In this document: positions 1 to 12,380 of the stretch, one piece after another
How the letters are laid out: every line of letters starts with the position of its first letter
Position numbering within the stretch: position 1 is the stretch's first letter
NCBI RefSeq assembly: GCF_963854185.1
Contig: NC_085010.1
Span: 5,402,078 to 5,466,077, forward strand
Source of the DNA: Sardina pilchardus
Lineage: Eukaryota; Chordata; Actinopteri; Clupeiformes; Clupeidae
Direction: 5' to 3'
DNA length: 64,000 bases
The notes under the pieces: model-generated
What the model was told of the DNA's origin: nothing
Databases searched by the model: none
What the model saw: the letters and a program-made list of their open reading frames with translations, nothing else
Program-made: the position numbers and the translations under genes

Positions 1-580
1 GTTTAGGCTACAGAAATATAAACCTCTGACCCCCCCCCCCCCCCTAAAAAAAAAAAACTCAGCGGATCCATACGAATTGCGTGGGTCTCATTTTCAGGCC
101 TGAAAAAACGGAATTCCGTTTAAAAACGGAAGAATCACACCCCTGTTTAATACTTTTAATGACTAGACTAAAACTAAAACCAAAACAGGCCGCCAAAAAC
201 AACACTACTCAGAGCTCTGGGCTACTTCTGCTGAACTCAGTGCTTTCATGATAAATGGTAAATGGGAATGGCGAGCTAAACTCATTTTAACAGTTTCAAC
301 CCCGTTACAAACTGGGAAAAAAGTATGAATGGATTTTTTGAATTCTATGAATCGATTTTGAATCGGTAAAGTTTGAATCTCGCTACAAAAGTGAATCATG
401 TTTTTTTTTTCTTTCTTTTTTTTGCACACCCCTAACACACACACAAAACAAGGTATCAGCACACACACACACACAAACTTAGGTAGACATACACACACAC
501 ACACACACAAAACAAGGTACCAGAACTTAGACAAACACAAAAAACCTTCACCGCTGTTTTGCCAACTTTTAACACAACTA
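1..580. repeat. Low-complexity flank with CA microsatellites
   Basis: A homopolymer C run and A run lie near position 30-57, and interrupted (CA)n tracts lie at about 436-516. The cysteine- and valine-rich reading frames here come from the microsatellite and are not genes. A short palindrome around AACGGAATTCCGTT lies near 107-122. No gene is seen. Confidence 0.8.
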
Positions 581-584
581 TGGA

Positions 585-1940
585 CTATTAGATTAGATTA
601 GATTAGATAACTTTATTTATACCCGGAGGTAGATTTGGTGTGCAGACAAGTGAGTTGGCACATTAAGGAACATACAACATAATAGACATTAAAACACATC
701 AAACCACAGGACAGGCAATTAAGAACACAGACATTATGACACCACAGACAGGACTAATAGTAACCACTTGGAAGAAGACGTATAAAGTGCGCCAGTGCAT
801 CTCATTGGTAAAAACTTATGGCCTTAGTTTCAGTTCGGTTTTGTTAACTTCCCTGATTGCAGAGGGGATAAAACTCCCTCTAAATCGTTTGGTTTTGCAG
901 GTGGGCAGTTTAAATCTAAGGCCGGATGGGAGGAGCTGAAATTCTGTATGTAGCGGATGGGAACTGTGATCCAGGATGGAGCCTGCTATCCTCAGCAACT
1001 GCTTGGTGTAGAGGGTATCAGGGCTAAGTTGTGGCTCACCAATTAGCCTGCTAGACCACCTAACTATTTGGCTAAGGGAGTTTTTGCTTTTAAGAGACAA
1101 GTTGCTAAACCAACATGCCAGACAGAAGGATATGATTGATTCAATAAAAGCACGGTAAAAAAGGGTCAGCAGGGTTCGGTCTATGTGTAGGTAGGACAGT
1201 TTCCTAAGACAGTACAGACGTTGATTGGCCTTTTTAAAAACAGCTTCACAGTTAGCCTCAAAAGTGAGCTTGTTGTCTATGATAGTGCCCAGGTATTTGT
1301 ATTTGTCTACCATCTCCACTGTCTGACCTTTTATGTCTGTAGGCATCTGGACCTGGTGGTGTTTCCTGAAGTCTATTGTCATGTCTTTAGTTTTTGTGAC
1401 ATTCAGCTGCAGGTATGACTTGTCACACCAGTCTGTGAATTCAGCAACAATTGGACCATGACTAGCCTCTTTCCCCTTTAATAGGCTGACAATCACGGTG
1501 TCATCAGCATATTTGAGAATGTGCCTATCATCTCTGTTGCTGCGGCACATGTTTGTGTATAAAATGAAAAAGAGAGGAGACAGGACACAGCCCTGCGGGG
1601 ACCCTGTGGAACTGCAGGTCTGGTCAGAAAAGGTGCCATTGACTCTCACTCGGGTGTTCGGTTTGTTAAAAACTGAAGAATCCATCCTACAAGGTTGTTA
1701 CTTAAGTTGAATTGTTCCACAAGCCTTTCTACTAGGACATGTGGCTGAATGGAGTTAAAAGCCGGCATAAAATCAATAAATAAGAGGCGAACATGTGTGT
1801 CCCTACCCTCTAAATGTTTAAAAATCATATTAGATAGAGTAGCTGTAGCGTCCTCCACTCCCCTATGTGGCCTATAAGCAAATTGTAAAGCATCCATATC
1901 AGGCTCTGTCCTCCTCATAATTTCAGTTTTCACTAGTTTT
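585..1940 (-). mobile_element. 5'-truncated Rex1-like LINE
   Basis: Read on the minus strand, this carries the C-terminal half of a non-LTR reverse transcriptase and ends in a (GATTA)n tail at about 588-608, a tail style typical of fish Rex1/CR1-lineage LINEs. The 5' end is missing: coding similarity stops near 1933, so this is an ordinary truncated insertion. The clade name is from memory of the family style; a search could move it to a neighbouring CR1/L2 clade. Confidence 0.75.
816..1933 (-). pseudogene. Rex1-like LINE reverse transcriptase, frameshifted
   Basis: The upstream frame (1933 to about 1665) reads AFNSIQPHVL, the first RT aspartate region. The downstream frame (about 1685 to 816) carries SPQGCVLSPLFFILY and KYADDTVIV, the catalytic YADD box, then the LINE thumb and C-terminal region (KYKYLGTIIDNKLTF). 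The two frames overlap at 1646-1685 and continue each other across a single frameshift near 1670. The endonuclease domain is absent. The copy is not functional. In life the protein would copy LINE RNA at a nicked chromosomal target. Confidence 0.8.
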
Positions 1941-2745
1941 CACTATTGCAGACATATTAATTATTACTCACATGACAGCATTTAATAGCCTAACATGACT
2001 GAACTACTCTCTGCAGATTAGACAGACATATTTACATGCTGAAATAGCCACTTATGACATTCCTAACGTTAACGTTACTGAACTACTCATAGATAGACAT
2101 TAAATTACATGGTTATGTGTTTTTTAACTGTGTGTGTTGGATTTCATTCCATCTACTGTAGATTTTGGAACCACTTCCAGGCATGCCTGCCAATCTCCAG
2201 TCCTGATTGGGCCTCCTTCCTTCAGCAGGACGCAAACGATCCTGAGGGTTCCACGTGTGTGATGTCATGAATCATGATGACCTCAGGGACTGCTTCCTGA
2301 CAGCTTCCTTAGAATTCCATTCTAATATGTTGACACTAAAGACAATGGCGCATATGTTCGAAAAAAATAGACCAGTCTTCTGAAATGAATTTTACGCGCT
2401 GCGAACGGAATGCTTCAGTTAAGCGCCTGGTGTACTGTAGCTCCCCTGTAATAGGCTCAGCCACTAAACATTGTATTGCATAATTCTATTCCATTCTAAT
2501 GACACAAATCTAATATATCCTTGACAGTGCCTATTTTTCCATATTCTCATTCTTAATGTTTTAAACTAATTTATATGATTACAGGCAATGCACATAAACT
2601 AAAGCTAATTCAATTACAGGCAAAATCTATTGAATCAATCCTAGCATACTTTGGAACTAAAATCGTATAGGGACTCCTGTGGAGCTTTGGTTCCAAAATA
2701 TGATAGGAATCTAATAGGACTGTTTCTATTGAAGATATACATAGT
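1941..2745. other. No recognised feature
   Basis: AT-rich, non-coding sequence. No long open frame, terminal repeat or RNA gene was recognised. Confidence 0.6.
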
Positions 2746-2894
2746 TTAAAGAGTTACTTCACCCCATAACTCCACCCACTTCACATTTCAAAATGGGCGA
2801 GACGTTCTGAAATTTGGAGAGGGAGTGCAGCACTGCTGCAACCAATCAACCATGGTGATTTCGTGTCAATCTGGGAATGAGTGCTGCAGACAGG

Positions 2895-3667
2895 GGCTAT
2901 GTCTCATTCCACCTACTTCCGTCAGTGCCCTGAGAATGTGCACTGACCACTTACTGCCGTAGTGCCCACTTTCGATGATTAGTACTGTCCCAAAATCAAC
3001 ACTTTTGTTAACACACTTACAGGAAATGACAGGCGGAATGAACGTTACAAACGTGACGTGCTAGGTAGCTAGGTTACGTTAACTCTCCCAATGATTGTAG
3101 GCTTTAGTCCGTGATGACATGTAATTAATGTATTAGACAACAGTAAACGTTGTGTATTTCTGCTGTTACTTACATTAATACCAGAGTTAACATGTATAAC
3201 ATGCTCATCCCAGTGGCTGGCTGGCTTAACGTGCTAGGTAGCTAGGTAGCATTAACCTGTAACTTTTAGGCTTATTAACTCGGCAAATAATTATGTCGGC
3301 TTCAGTCAGTGAGGGACATGTAAGTGATGCATTAGACAACAGTACAATGTCTCGTTTTACCACCATTGCTTACATTTATGAAAGCAGAGACAACCGGACC
3401 TGCGACGATACAGGCTCGGTTGAATTGTCCGCCATTGTTTTCAAATTTGAAAAACCTCCACGACGTCCTTGGTCCCTCCCCTTCCGCTTTTTAGTCAAGA
3501 TGGCGTCCGTTTAGTGCGAGTAGGGTCCATCGTTCCACACTGAACTTTTTGACCGTTTTTAGGGGGTCATCCGGGTACCTTCAGTGCACTGACTTTTTGT
3601 GTTATCTACACTATATACTTAAAACTAAGTGGTCGAAGGGTAGAAGTGGGCGGAATGAGACATAGCC
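2895..3667. mobile_element. Non-autonomous TIR element
   Basis: The ends are inverted copies: GGCTATGTCTCATTCC at 2895 and its complement ending at 3667, with looser similarity continuing inward. It is about 773 bp with no convincing coding sequence; the 73-codon frame at 3293 has no recognisable domain. No clear target duplication was found, so the superfamily is unassigned. Confidence 0.6.
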
Positions 3668-3699
3668 AATGGCTTATCACAGGTAGGCTAATCAGGGTA

Positions 3700-4744
3700 G
3701 CAGGTGTTGGGGCGTTTCAGTCCTAATTTGTAATGACCCGGTGACGTAGTGTTGGACTAGAAGTGGGTAGCAATTAACTTGCTCTCCTTGCCCCGCCCCT
3801 GTGCTTAATTGCTTGCACCTGAAAAGGCCTTCAGATCCCTATAAAGGGGGTAGAAGAGAGGCCATGTTGGAAGGGGTCTGTTGCATGTGTGATCCCCGGA
3901 CGGCTCTCACCCCAGCTCCATGGGCTCTGTCCCTAGCATTTGGTCAGTACTATGGCTGTTTTGCAGCAAGCCAGCGTTTAGATACACTCGCCCTGTGCAC
4001 TGGATCTGCTCTGGTCCGTCAAGGACTGCTGGAAGCACCTTGCCCCATGGTGTCTGCTCCCTCGCCATTTGTACTCAATGTTGACCAAAGTGGCCTGAGC
4101 TCGGCTGCTCTGTTTCTGCGCTTTTATCAACACTGTGTGTGTGTGTGTGTGTGTGTGTGCGGGTGTGCGGGTGTGCATATTGCATGTGCTGGCCCGTGCT
4201 CTCCACACTCCAGACAACATCGTAGTGGCGGCCAGTTAAGTTGGTTCGGGTGGCTCCAGCTTCTTCCCATTTGGCCCTGCTGTCCTCTGCTGGGGGCATT
4301 CCTGTATGTCTTGAGTGTGCGTATGTGTATAAGTGCAAGTTTGTCTTTTGTTGTTAGGTGTTTGTGTAGTACTTTGATTTGTGTCCTTGTATCTGTCTGT
4401 CATTTGTTGTATTGGGCTGTCTCTTTGGGGGAACTCCATTTAGTGGTTGCTACTACTCTTTTTGTGTGCTGTGCCGTGTGTAATGCTAGTACTGCTAGTC
4501 CACCTGTTTGGTCGTGCCTGTGTGAAGCACTTGATTGCCCTCTTTTGGGGTACAGCACCTGTTAGGGTTACCTGCCAAGTCACAGCCTGACTCTCGTGTG
4601 TCTGTGTACATGTCTGTCACTTGTGTAATAAAAATATATGTAATGGGAAACCACGTCTCTGCCTTTTCATCAACGAATCTGTGTCCTATACTGGTTCTAA
4701 GGGATGTTCCCTGGGTTCCCTCTAATACCTGGGGTGGCGTAGTC
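3700..4744 (+). repeat. LTR-like block with PBS-like 3' edge
   Basis: TATA-like CCTATAAAGGGG (about 3838-3849) is followed by a GT microsatellite (about 4133-4159), a possible poly(A) signal AATAAA (about 4628), and TGGCGTAGTC at 4735-4744. That 10-mer equals the start of the primer-binding site of the complete gypsy element in this window. This arrangement suggests a solo LTR plus PBS remnant. LTR boundaries cannot be fixed. The 254-codon frame across it is low-complexity and is not treated as a gene. Confidence 0.45.
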
Positions 4745-5099
4745 ATGGCAAATTCCCCGCAATGCCACACATTGGCATGTCTCAAACTGTAGTATGCGCG
4801 GAGAGCAATATCTCCAATACAAAATCAGACGAAATGTTACTTTTGTCAAGAAACTCGATTTTTGTCAATATTAACCCTGGTTATAGTACAGTTCACCACT
4901 TATGAGTATTTTCAATCAATCAACAGCTCAAAAAACCTATTTTAGGGTGCAGTGACCCTTTAATTGCAAAAAGTCTCCAATAGGATTTTGGTTCTGTCCA
5001 CAACATTCCTAATGTGCATAGGCTAGCTAGCCAGAAGGACAACATAACGTAGTTCCTCAAAGCTACTCTGGGAAGTTTTGCATTAAAGATAAGTGTTTT

Positions 5100-5840
5100 G
5101 GTAACACTTTACGGTAAGGGTACATGAATCATCATGATTTCATACATGAATTCATTCATAATTTGTGCATTAATTCATGCCTTAATATATCATGAATAAT
5201 CAGGAATTAACATGAGTTCACCATATATCATTCATGACCTCATGCATGAACAACACATCAACTAAAGCATTAAGTATGGTGGCTACATCATTATGAACTA
5301 TGGTTTATTAAGCATGATCATGATGATTTTTTTCCTGTACATAATTTATTATGAATTCATGCATGTAAGCCTTCTTGAAATATCAGGGGATTAACTAAGT
5401 ATTAGTTACTCATGAGTTCCTCCTGTTTTGTGGCCCCTCAACTAAAGTGGTGAATAATGACGTGTGTTTAGAGAAAGAGTTTAAGAAAGTGTGTTTAGAG
5501 AGTTTGTACAAATTAAGCCCACAGTCATAGTAACTAATGCTTAGTTAATCTCCTAATAATTCAGGAAGGTTTACATGCATGAATTCATTATGATTCATGT
5601 ACAGAAAAATACATCATCATGATCATGCTTAATAAACCATAGTTCATAATGATGTAGCCACCATACTTAATGCTTTAGTTAATGCGTTGTTCATGCATGA
5701 GGTCATGAATGACATATGGTGAACTCATGTCAATTCCTGATGATTCATGAGATATTAAGCCATTAAGTAATGCATAAATCATAAATGAATTCATGTATTA
5801 ATTCATGATGATTCATGTACCCTTACCGCAAAGTGTTACC
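5100..5840. mobile_element. Palindromic MITE with 8-bp TSD
   Basis: The 741-bp element begins GGTAACACTTTACGGTAAGG and ends with the near-perfect complement. The two arms, about 300 bp each, pair over most of their length (for example the CATGATCATGCTTAATAAACC blocks). It is flanked by exact direct repeats AGTGTTTT at 5092-5099 and 5841-5848. An 8-bp TSD fits hAT-type transposition. No coding sequence. It could form a very long hairpin. Confidence 0.85.
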
Positions 5841-6411
5841 AGTGTTTTTTCTTAAAACAACAATAACAACAACAACAATAATAAATCAAACTCTTTACTT
5901 TTAAAATATTTACTTTTAGCTTTTGACTTTAAAGGTATATTCCGCCATTTTTGGAAATACGCTCATTTTCCACCTCCCCTCGAGCAAAACAAGCGATATT
6001 TACCTTGTTCCCGTTCATCCAGCCATTCTGTGAGTCTGGCGATACAACTTTTAGCTTCAGCCTAGCACAGATCATTGAATCGGATTAGACCATTAGCTTC
6101 TCGCCTGCTAGCTTCATGTTTAAAAGTGACTAAGATTTCTGGTAATTTTCCCATTTAAAACGTGTCTCCTCTCAAGTTAGAAAGTGCAATAAGACCAACT
6201 GAAAATGAAACCTGGTGTTTTTCTAGGCTGATTTGACATGGAACTACACTCTCATCTGACGTAATAATCAAGGCAACTTGCAAACTACTGGCAATACTAC
6301 TGCTTGTTGTCTATGGGGACTATTTTCAGATGCTGCGTACGATATCACTGCGCCTATGGTACGTTTGCAAGTTGCCTTGATTATTACGCCAGATGAGAGT
6401 GTAGTTCCATG

Positions 6412-7546
6412 CAATGTTCCCTCTAATTTTTTTCAGCACTGAGCAAAACATTTTTTTTCTGAGCGCAGGTTTTACCGCTGTGAGCAATTTGCAACCACGC
6501 GACCTGCCAAAAATGACCATGCCCCCCCATATATATATATAAAATTTACATGACAATAATGAGAAAGTAATTTTGTTAAAGACGGTTAATATGATGCTGT
6601 TTAATTCATTTATAATGGTGCACTGTCACTTTAAGACTCTTACCGGGGCGCACTCTGCTGTGCCTATGGCCTTCTCACAGTCTCTTACTGTATAATGCTC
6701 AGGAGTGCATTACTCTTTGCGTTTTTCTTTTAAACGTTTCTTATAAAGTGGAGATATCAGTTATCAATAATGACAAGCCAGCTGGATCCCTTTTGTGCAC
6801 GCTCAAACGCGTTCCCAATCAAATGAGTAACATAACGTAAATTAGAGCTATTGCAATGGAGATTATAAAGAGTATAATCTCTATGTAACATGCTGTTTTG
6901 ACATTGACATTGCAAACGTTCTCTAAGAATAGTGTAAAGCAGTTTGCTGTAACGTTTACCAACGCTGTTGCTGGGAAAAATAGCGAACAGCCAATGATAA
7001 CCTATCGGGCAAAATCTATGATAAACTAATGCATGCTCGGCGGGCTGCATTAAAGTGCGTGACGGGCCGTAGCACCCCTGCTTTAGGTAATCAAGCTTCC
7101 ACTCGGACAAAGTTTTACCACTAGCGAACTCCCCTTTCGCTTTTGCCTCCGAGCAAATATGTAAATATCTCTGAAAGTTTTATCCTACCTGGACCATCTT
7201 TTGTGTCAGTTTGGACTATTTCATCTAGCCACTCATTTTTAAATGTTAGGCAGACCTTTTTCTGGAGCACCTGCTCAGCCTTTCTTTTCGTCATGGTACC
7301 CGCCAAGAGCCTTAAGAATACTTTGTTTGTAACATTGTCTACATCCGACTTGGTTGTCAGACATGTTAGTATTTTAAATGTTTGTTAACTAGGCTACATC
7401 GCGTTTGATAGTCACATTTTTAACCCCTGAAAAAAAAAAAATAGTTTGTGCGGCCTGAAAAATATGCGCGGTCTGAAAAATCTGTTGCGCGGCCACTTCG
7501 ACTGGCCTGCGCATCCGCGCACGCGCGCAGCTTAGAGGGAACATTG
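6412..7546 (-). mobile_element. hAT element with transposase remnant, 8-bp TSD
   Basis: The TIR CAATGTTCCCTCTAA at 6412 and its complement ending at 7546 are flanked by exact duplications GTTCCATG (6404-6411 and 7547-7554). It interrupts the right arm of the foldback element. On the minus strand around 7306-7050 lies a frameshifted N-terminal piece of a hAT transposase: FKNEWLDEIVQT, then in another frame KGEFASGKTLSEWKLDYL, a motif of KIAA/ZBED-like hAT proteins. The rest of the transposase is missing, so this is a deletion derivative. Confidence 0.85.
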
Positions 7547-7825
7547 GTTCCATGTCAAATCAGCCTAGAAAAACGCCAGGTTTCATTTTCAGTTGGTCTT
7601 ATTGCACTTTCTAACTTGAGGGGAGACATGTTTTAAATGGGAAAATTACCAGAAATCTTAGTCACTTGCAAACATGAAGCTAGCAGGCGAGAAGCTAATG
7701 GTCTAATCCGATTCAATGATCTATGCTAGGCTGAAGCTAAAAGTTGTATCACCAGTGGGGTATACTACGAATCTCGATTAGTGGGTTAGCGAGGTATGTT
7801 GCGCTCAAAGCCAGGGTATGCTGTC

Positions 7826-8583
7826 ATTGGATGGCATGCAATTTCTTACAACTCAACAATAGCAAAACAGAAGTCATTATATTTGGTCCCCCTCCCTCTG
7901 TCACCAGCATCAGCAGTGCTCTTGGTCCCCTCTCCAATAACGTGAACGCTGTGGTCAGGAATCTTGGTGTCATGCTTGGTGTCATCAACAGTGTGGTTAG
8001 AAGTGTTTTTTATCAACTTAGAGTAATATCAAATCTTAAATCCCTTTTAACCCAGAATGATCTTGAAATTCTCATACATGCTTTTATTACCTCTAGACTC
8101 GATTACTGCAATATTTTATACACAGGCCTTACGCAATCCAATATTCACAAACTACAGATGGTCCAGAATGCAGCAGCCAGATTGCTCACTGGCACTAAAA
8201 AGAGAGAGCACATCACACCAGTCCTGGCTCAGCTGCACTGGCTCCCTGTCAAATTCAGAATTGATTTTAAGATTTTACTCTTTGTTTTTAAAGCTCTTAA
8301 TGGTTTAGCCCCCCCTTATATTGTAGAAATGCTCTCCCCACACTCCACCCCCAGGTCGACCCGGTCTACAAAACAGCTCCTCTCTGTGCCCCGTACACGT
8401 CTAAAAACAAAAGGTGACCGGGCATTCTCTGTTGCTGGCCCAAACCTGTGGAATCCCCTTCCACTCCATATTAAGTCCTCCACCACCCTTGCCAGCTTTA
8501 AGTCTAATTAAAAGACATACCTTTTCACTCTTGCTTTTAACAACCCCTAACACCCCCCCTTATTCCCCACTGCCTTTTTATTT
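7826..8583 (+). pseudogene. 5'-truncated L2-type LINE reverse transcriptase C-terminus
   Basis: The open frame from about 7830 to 8511 gives the C-terminal part of an L2/CR1-lineage RT protein: FLQLNNSKTEVIIFG, VRNLGVML, SRLDYCNILYTGLTQ, LQMVQNAAARLLTGTKK, HITPVLAQLHWLPV, then a GDRAFSVAGPNLWNPLP block. The catalytic YADD box and endonuclease lie upstream and are absent. The frame ends at a stop before the usual FK..LKT..F end, and the copy is cut by the Helentron-like repeat starting at 8584. It sits just inside the left TIR of the CAG-flanked element. Confidence 0.85.
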
Positions 8584-8619
8584 ATTACAGTGCATGAAAA
8601 TGCACTGTACTGTTATTCC

Positions 8620-9371
8620 TAGACTTCTTATTCCTCTTATTATTATTCCGCTTACCACTTTTTCCGTACGCAATTTCTCTTCAACCGTTTAACTTAGACA
8701 CTTCATTCAAACTCTGTAACGTAGGTCTTCTAATGGATTAGGTTGCTATGACTTTTCAAATTTGTAACTTTTATACTTTTTAAACTATAAATTAAAAACT
8801 ATTAAAATTTCCCCATAGACTTAACATTGTGATCATGACATCATAGAATATGCAAATGTGAACCACTCAGAGCAAATCAGAAGCCTGCGTTGTACACAGA
8901 GGCGGGAGTAACAAAAAAAAATCAGAAAACAATGGCGGCGGCCCTGGGGTTCATAACAGGAAATATTAAATGTGAATTAAGGTTTCTTGACCACTTTTAA
9001 TGGTTTATTTTGATACGGTTTGTTGTTTATATGCAACATAAATGTGTTCAGGACACACAGATCATTGTAGGTTAACGTAAGCTCTCTAACGGTAGAGTTA
9101 GCTTGTTAGCTTGTTGACCCATTATAACCTATTGAAAACACATAGCAACTAAATCGCTAGCACACTGAAATGAACTACTATAATTTTTTTATACAACATG
9201 ACTTGTTGTCAACATAAAAACATTTAACGGATTGTTGTGTGTATGCCACCTGAATATACTTGGGCTACATAAACCACTGGATATAATCTGAAGCACTAGA
9301 CTGTCTCGCTAACTAGCAGGCTATGTAGGCAACAAACAACTTGGACTGGTCCTAGCTTGCTTCTGCTATTA
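8620..9371. other. Non-coding interior of Helentron-like element
   Basis: Similar in wording to the interior of the 42.6-kb element (pyrimidine-rich TTATTATTATTCC, CCATAGACTTAACATTGTGATCATGAC). No gene or RNA is recognised. Confidence 0.5.
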
Positions 9372-9896
9372 CCCTACAGTCACACACGCTACAAGAGACA
9401 GCGACAACTCCACAAACTTGCCGTTGAGTGGGGAGGTGATTCGCGAGTGATTGACGGCTAACGATTGCTACGTGCTAGGTGGCTGACCGATAGCTCGTAC
9501 ATGCCTTCAGATATATTTTTTGGTTACAAAACCTGGCTTTTTGGATTTTAAAGTTCATATTTCTCACTAGAAGTAGCAAAATATAAGGCAACAAACCCCG
9601 AACTTACTTGTTAGTACAGAAATACTGCCTTCGTTTAGTTAGCTCCGCCATCTTGGATAAAAAAATCAACTTTACTTTCAAACAAGGAACGTCACGCTGC
9701 CTTCACTCCGATTGGCAGTCGCTTTGTCGCTTCGCTCAACATTTGCATAAAATAGCCTGCTTGTCTATTTTAGCCCCGCCTTGTTCGCGACAGCGGCAAG
9801 CTTGTCGCTTGTCTCTGGCAAAAGTCTACTCCCATTGAAAATGAACGGCAGCCTGTCGCTTTGTCGCTGTCTCTTGTAGCGTGTGTGACTGCAGGG
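9372..9896. mobile_element. Harbinger-type MITE, TSD TTA
   Basis: TIR CCCTACAGTCACACACGC at 9372 and its complement ending at 9896 (about 36 bp, extending to AGAGACAGCGACAA), flanked by TTA at 9369-9371 and 9897-9899. The 525-bp element has no coding capacity. TWA targets and CCCT-type termini fit PIF/Harbinger. Confidence 0.75.
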
Positions 9897-9899
9897 TTA

Positions 9900-11266
9900 C
9901 AGTATTAGTCCACATCTGGCAGCACATCTGGCATATACGCACAAAGTGCGGTTAACATAACAAACCAAACGATTTCCGACTAAAACAAATAGCCTAACGT
10001 TATCAAGCCAGGCAAAATTGCTAGCCTTGGCTACTTGAATGAAAATAACGCAGACCAGGAGAGACCTAAATACCGTTCTGTAAAGCGCTTTGGGTTGCAC
10101 TCAGTGCACGTTAAATGCGCTATATAAATAAAATGACCTATATACCTACCTACCTTACCTAAATAGTTCAGCTGTAAATAAAGCTAACTTCACTGAATCA
10201 ATGTCAACTCCCGGTGTTGATCCCCGTCTTTTGGCAGGCGATTAGGCATAACATTTACATTTTTACCACCGTTAATACTCCGTTGAAACTCATAGCCTAC
10301 TGCTTCATCTAAAGTTAGGCTACAGCCAGGATGAATATTGTAAAACTCCAGACACTTTGTCACACTTGAGGGAAACTTCCCGTGCTTTATTTATCAACCA
10401 AGTAGCTTATATCACAACCGAGTTGCTGTTTTAGCCACAACTCACGCTTTTAACAGAGCATTCTTTAACAGACCTAACTCTATGTATATGTGTCCAACTC
10501 CTTCACTCTCCGACTCCGACCTAGCCTGCGATAACAAACACACGCAAACACGTACCTAAAACTCCACCCCCAAGTTCCCCTTAAAGGGGCACAACTATTT
10601 CAGGAAATAAACAGAACACATCACACACAATAAAGAGGATATCACAATATGATAACAATGTAATACGGCTACACAGCCTGCCAAAATGACCGTTGAATAT
10701 TTTATTAATTTGAAAAATATAGACCTAATCATTCAGCCAATAACGTCGGTGTTGCCTAACTGTGAATTTTGTGTGCAATGCACCCTAGCTCTTCTACAGT
10801 CACGATAATGCAATACAATTATGATGTTTAACGTAGGCAATGTGAGCCTGCATAGACAGTAAAAGAATGACCTCTGAAGATTTCACCATTTCTAAAAAAG
10901 TTAATTTATCCACACATTTTGTCTACACAAATTATCTCTTGCTGTGATCCCTCGTGCTCTCATCCTAAATTGCAGAGTTTATTGTAGCAAAAAAACCAAC
11001 CATTCATGGTTTAACCATAAATGCATGACTTCATATCACAACATAATATCGATGTTAGGTTATACAATAAACTAAGCCTAGTTTGCCTTTGGACTGTTCA
11101 AGAGCTCCATGCTGGTGTGTTATCTATATATGATCAGTTTGGAAATTGTCCTTACTGTTTATCAACACTCATGTCTGATTCAATTACCACCTAGGAACCT
11201 CCACCTAATTTAGCAACCTACATAGCAGAGTAACCACTATGAATACCCTATGATAAACCTAACAGC
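9900..11266. other. Non-coding sequence with an L2-type tail
   Basis: At about 10080-10140 lies AAAGCGCTTTGGGT followed by GCTATATAAATAAA, the usual 3' tail of fish L2-type LINEs or LINE-tailed SINEs on the plus strand. The rest shows nothing recognisable. Confidence 0.55.
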
Positions 11267-12380
11267 CAGACATGGGCAGTATTTCAATTAAATGTATTTG
11301 AAATACGTATTTAATTACTTTCGTGTATTTTGTAATTTGTATTTTGCAGCATTATAAAAAATCAAATGTAGTTTGTAACAAAATACTTTGATGGGTTGTA
11401 TTTAGAGTATTTCAAATACTTAAATACATATGAAAAATCTGTCATTTTGTTTCACGAGTCAAAATGTCATCACTCAGTTAAATATAGGCTGTCTACCTAT
11501 TACCATGACAATAAGCTACGCTTATCACTATATAAAATATTTTGTCATATTTTCTGTCTGATGTTGGTAATGACAATGTCCAAGTTAGATGCACGAAAAT
11601 CACGTGACACCCTGTAGACCGGGCTCCCGTCAAATTAACGAGTAGCTATTGAACACAGAAGAAGAAGAAGGTCCTCTTCAAAAAACGGCATTAAGGTAAA
11701 GTGTTTTGTGGAAAATATACAGTCTCCGCACACATATTGCACACTGAACGGCATTATAGAGAAAATAAACCTCCGTTATGAGATCAGTGCACTGTGTTGT
11801 ACCCAACATCAAGTAGGCTAGTCTACATTGTTAGCTTGCTAGTTGCATTTTAGCTAACGCTAACATTACGCTCATGTTAGAAGTAGGACAATGTTAGAAA
11901 GTGTCATTTGTGATAGCGCTCAATTTAAATAAGCTTAGTGTCCCTTTTGTTGAGAAATGATTTGTCATCCTCATGAGGGGAGTCAAATGTCCTGCAAAAT
12001 GTAATATGAATATTAAATCGGTGTCTGTGAATAGCCAACTAGTTTCATTTGCTGATGTATCAGCTGGCCTGAAGTTTATTTAGCAAAGTTAACTGCTTCT
12101 ACCATCCGTTTCCTATTTTCGGCACACGAGTATGTCACTTGAAATTGATATTGAGTTCTAGACATATGTAAAAACGCAGATGAATAAATACCAGGGTGTC
12201 TGCAGGTTTTAACAAGTGGAATTTTAGACTTTTTTAGACCTTTTTTAGACCATCATGGGTGAAATTTAAGACCTTCACGAAGTATTAAAAAAAAGAAATA
12301 ACGAAGCCACATTGCGGTCAATTGACATTTATTGGTCAATGAAACAAACAAACATATATACATTCATTATTTTAATTAGT

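Larger units (their letters stand above)
2746..4963. mobile_element. TTAA-flanked piggyBac-like element, internally invaded
   Basis: The left end is TTAA at 2746-2749 followed by AGAGTTACTTCACCCC. The right end is GGGTGCAGTGACCC followed by TTAA at 4960-4963. The ends are imperfect inverted repeats (AAAGAGTTACTTCACCCC against AAAGGGTCACTGCACCCT). TTAA duplication is the piggyBac signature. No transposase is seen; the interior is filled by a smaller TIR element and an LTR-like block. Pairing these two ends as one insertion is inference. Confidence 0.5.

Noticed and set aside
3801..4565. 254-codon plus-strand frame
   Set aside because: It spans a GT microsatellite and an LTR-like block, is Cys/Leu/Val-rich without domains, and has no supporting splice or promoter context as a gene.
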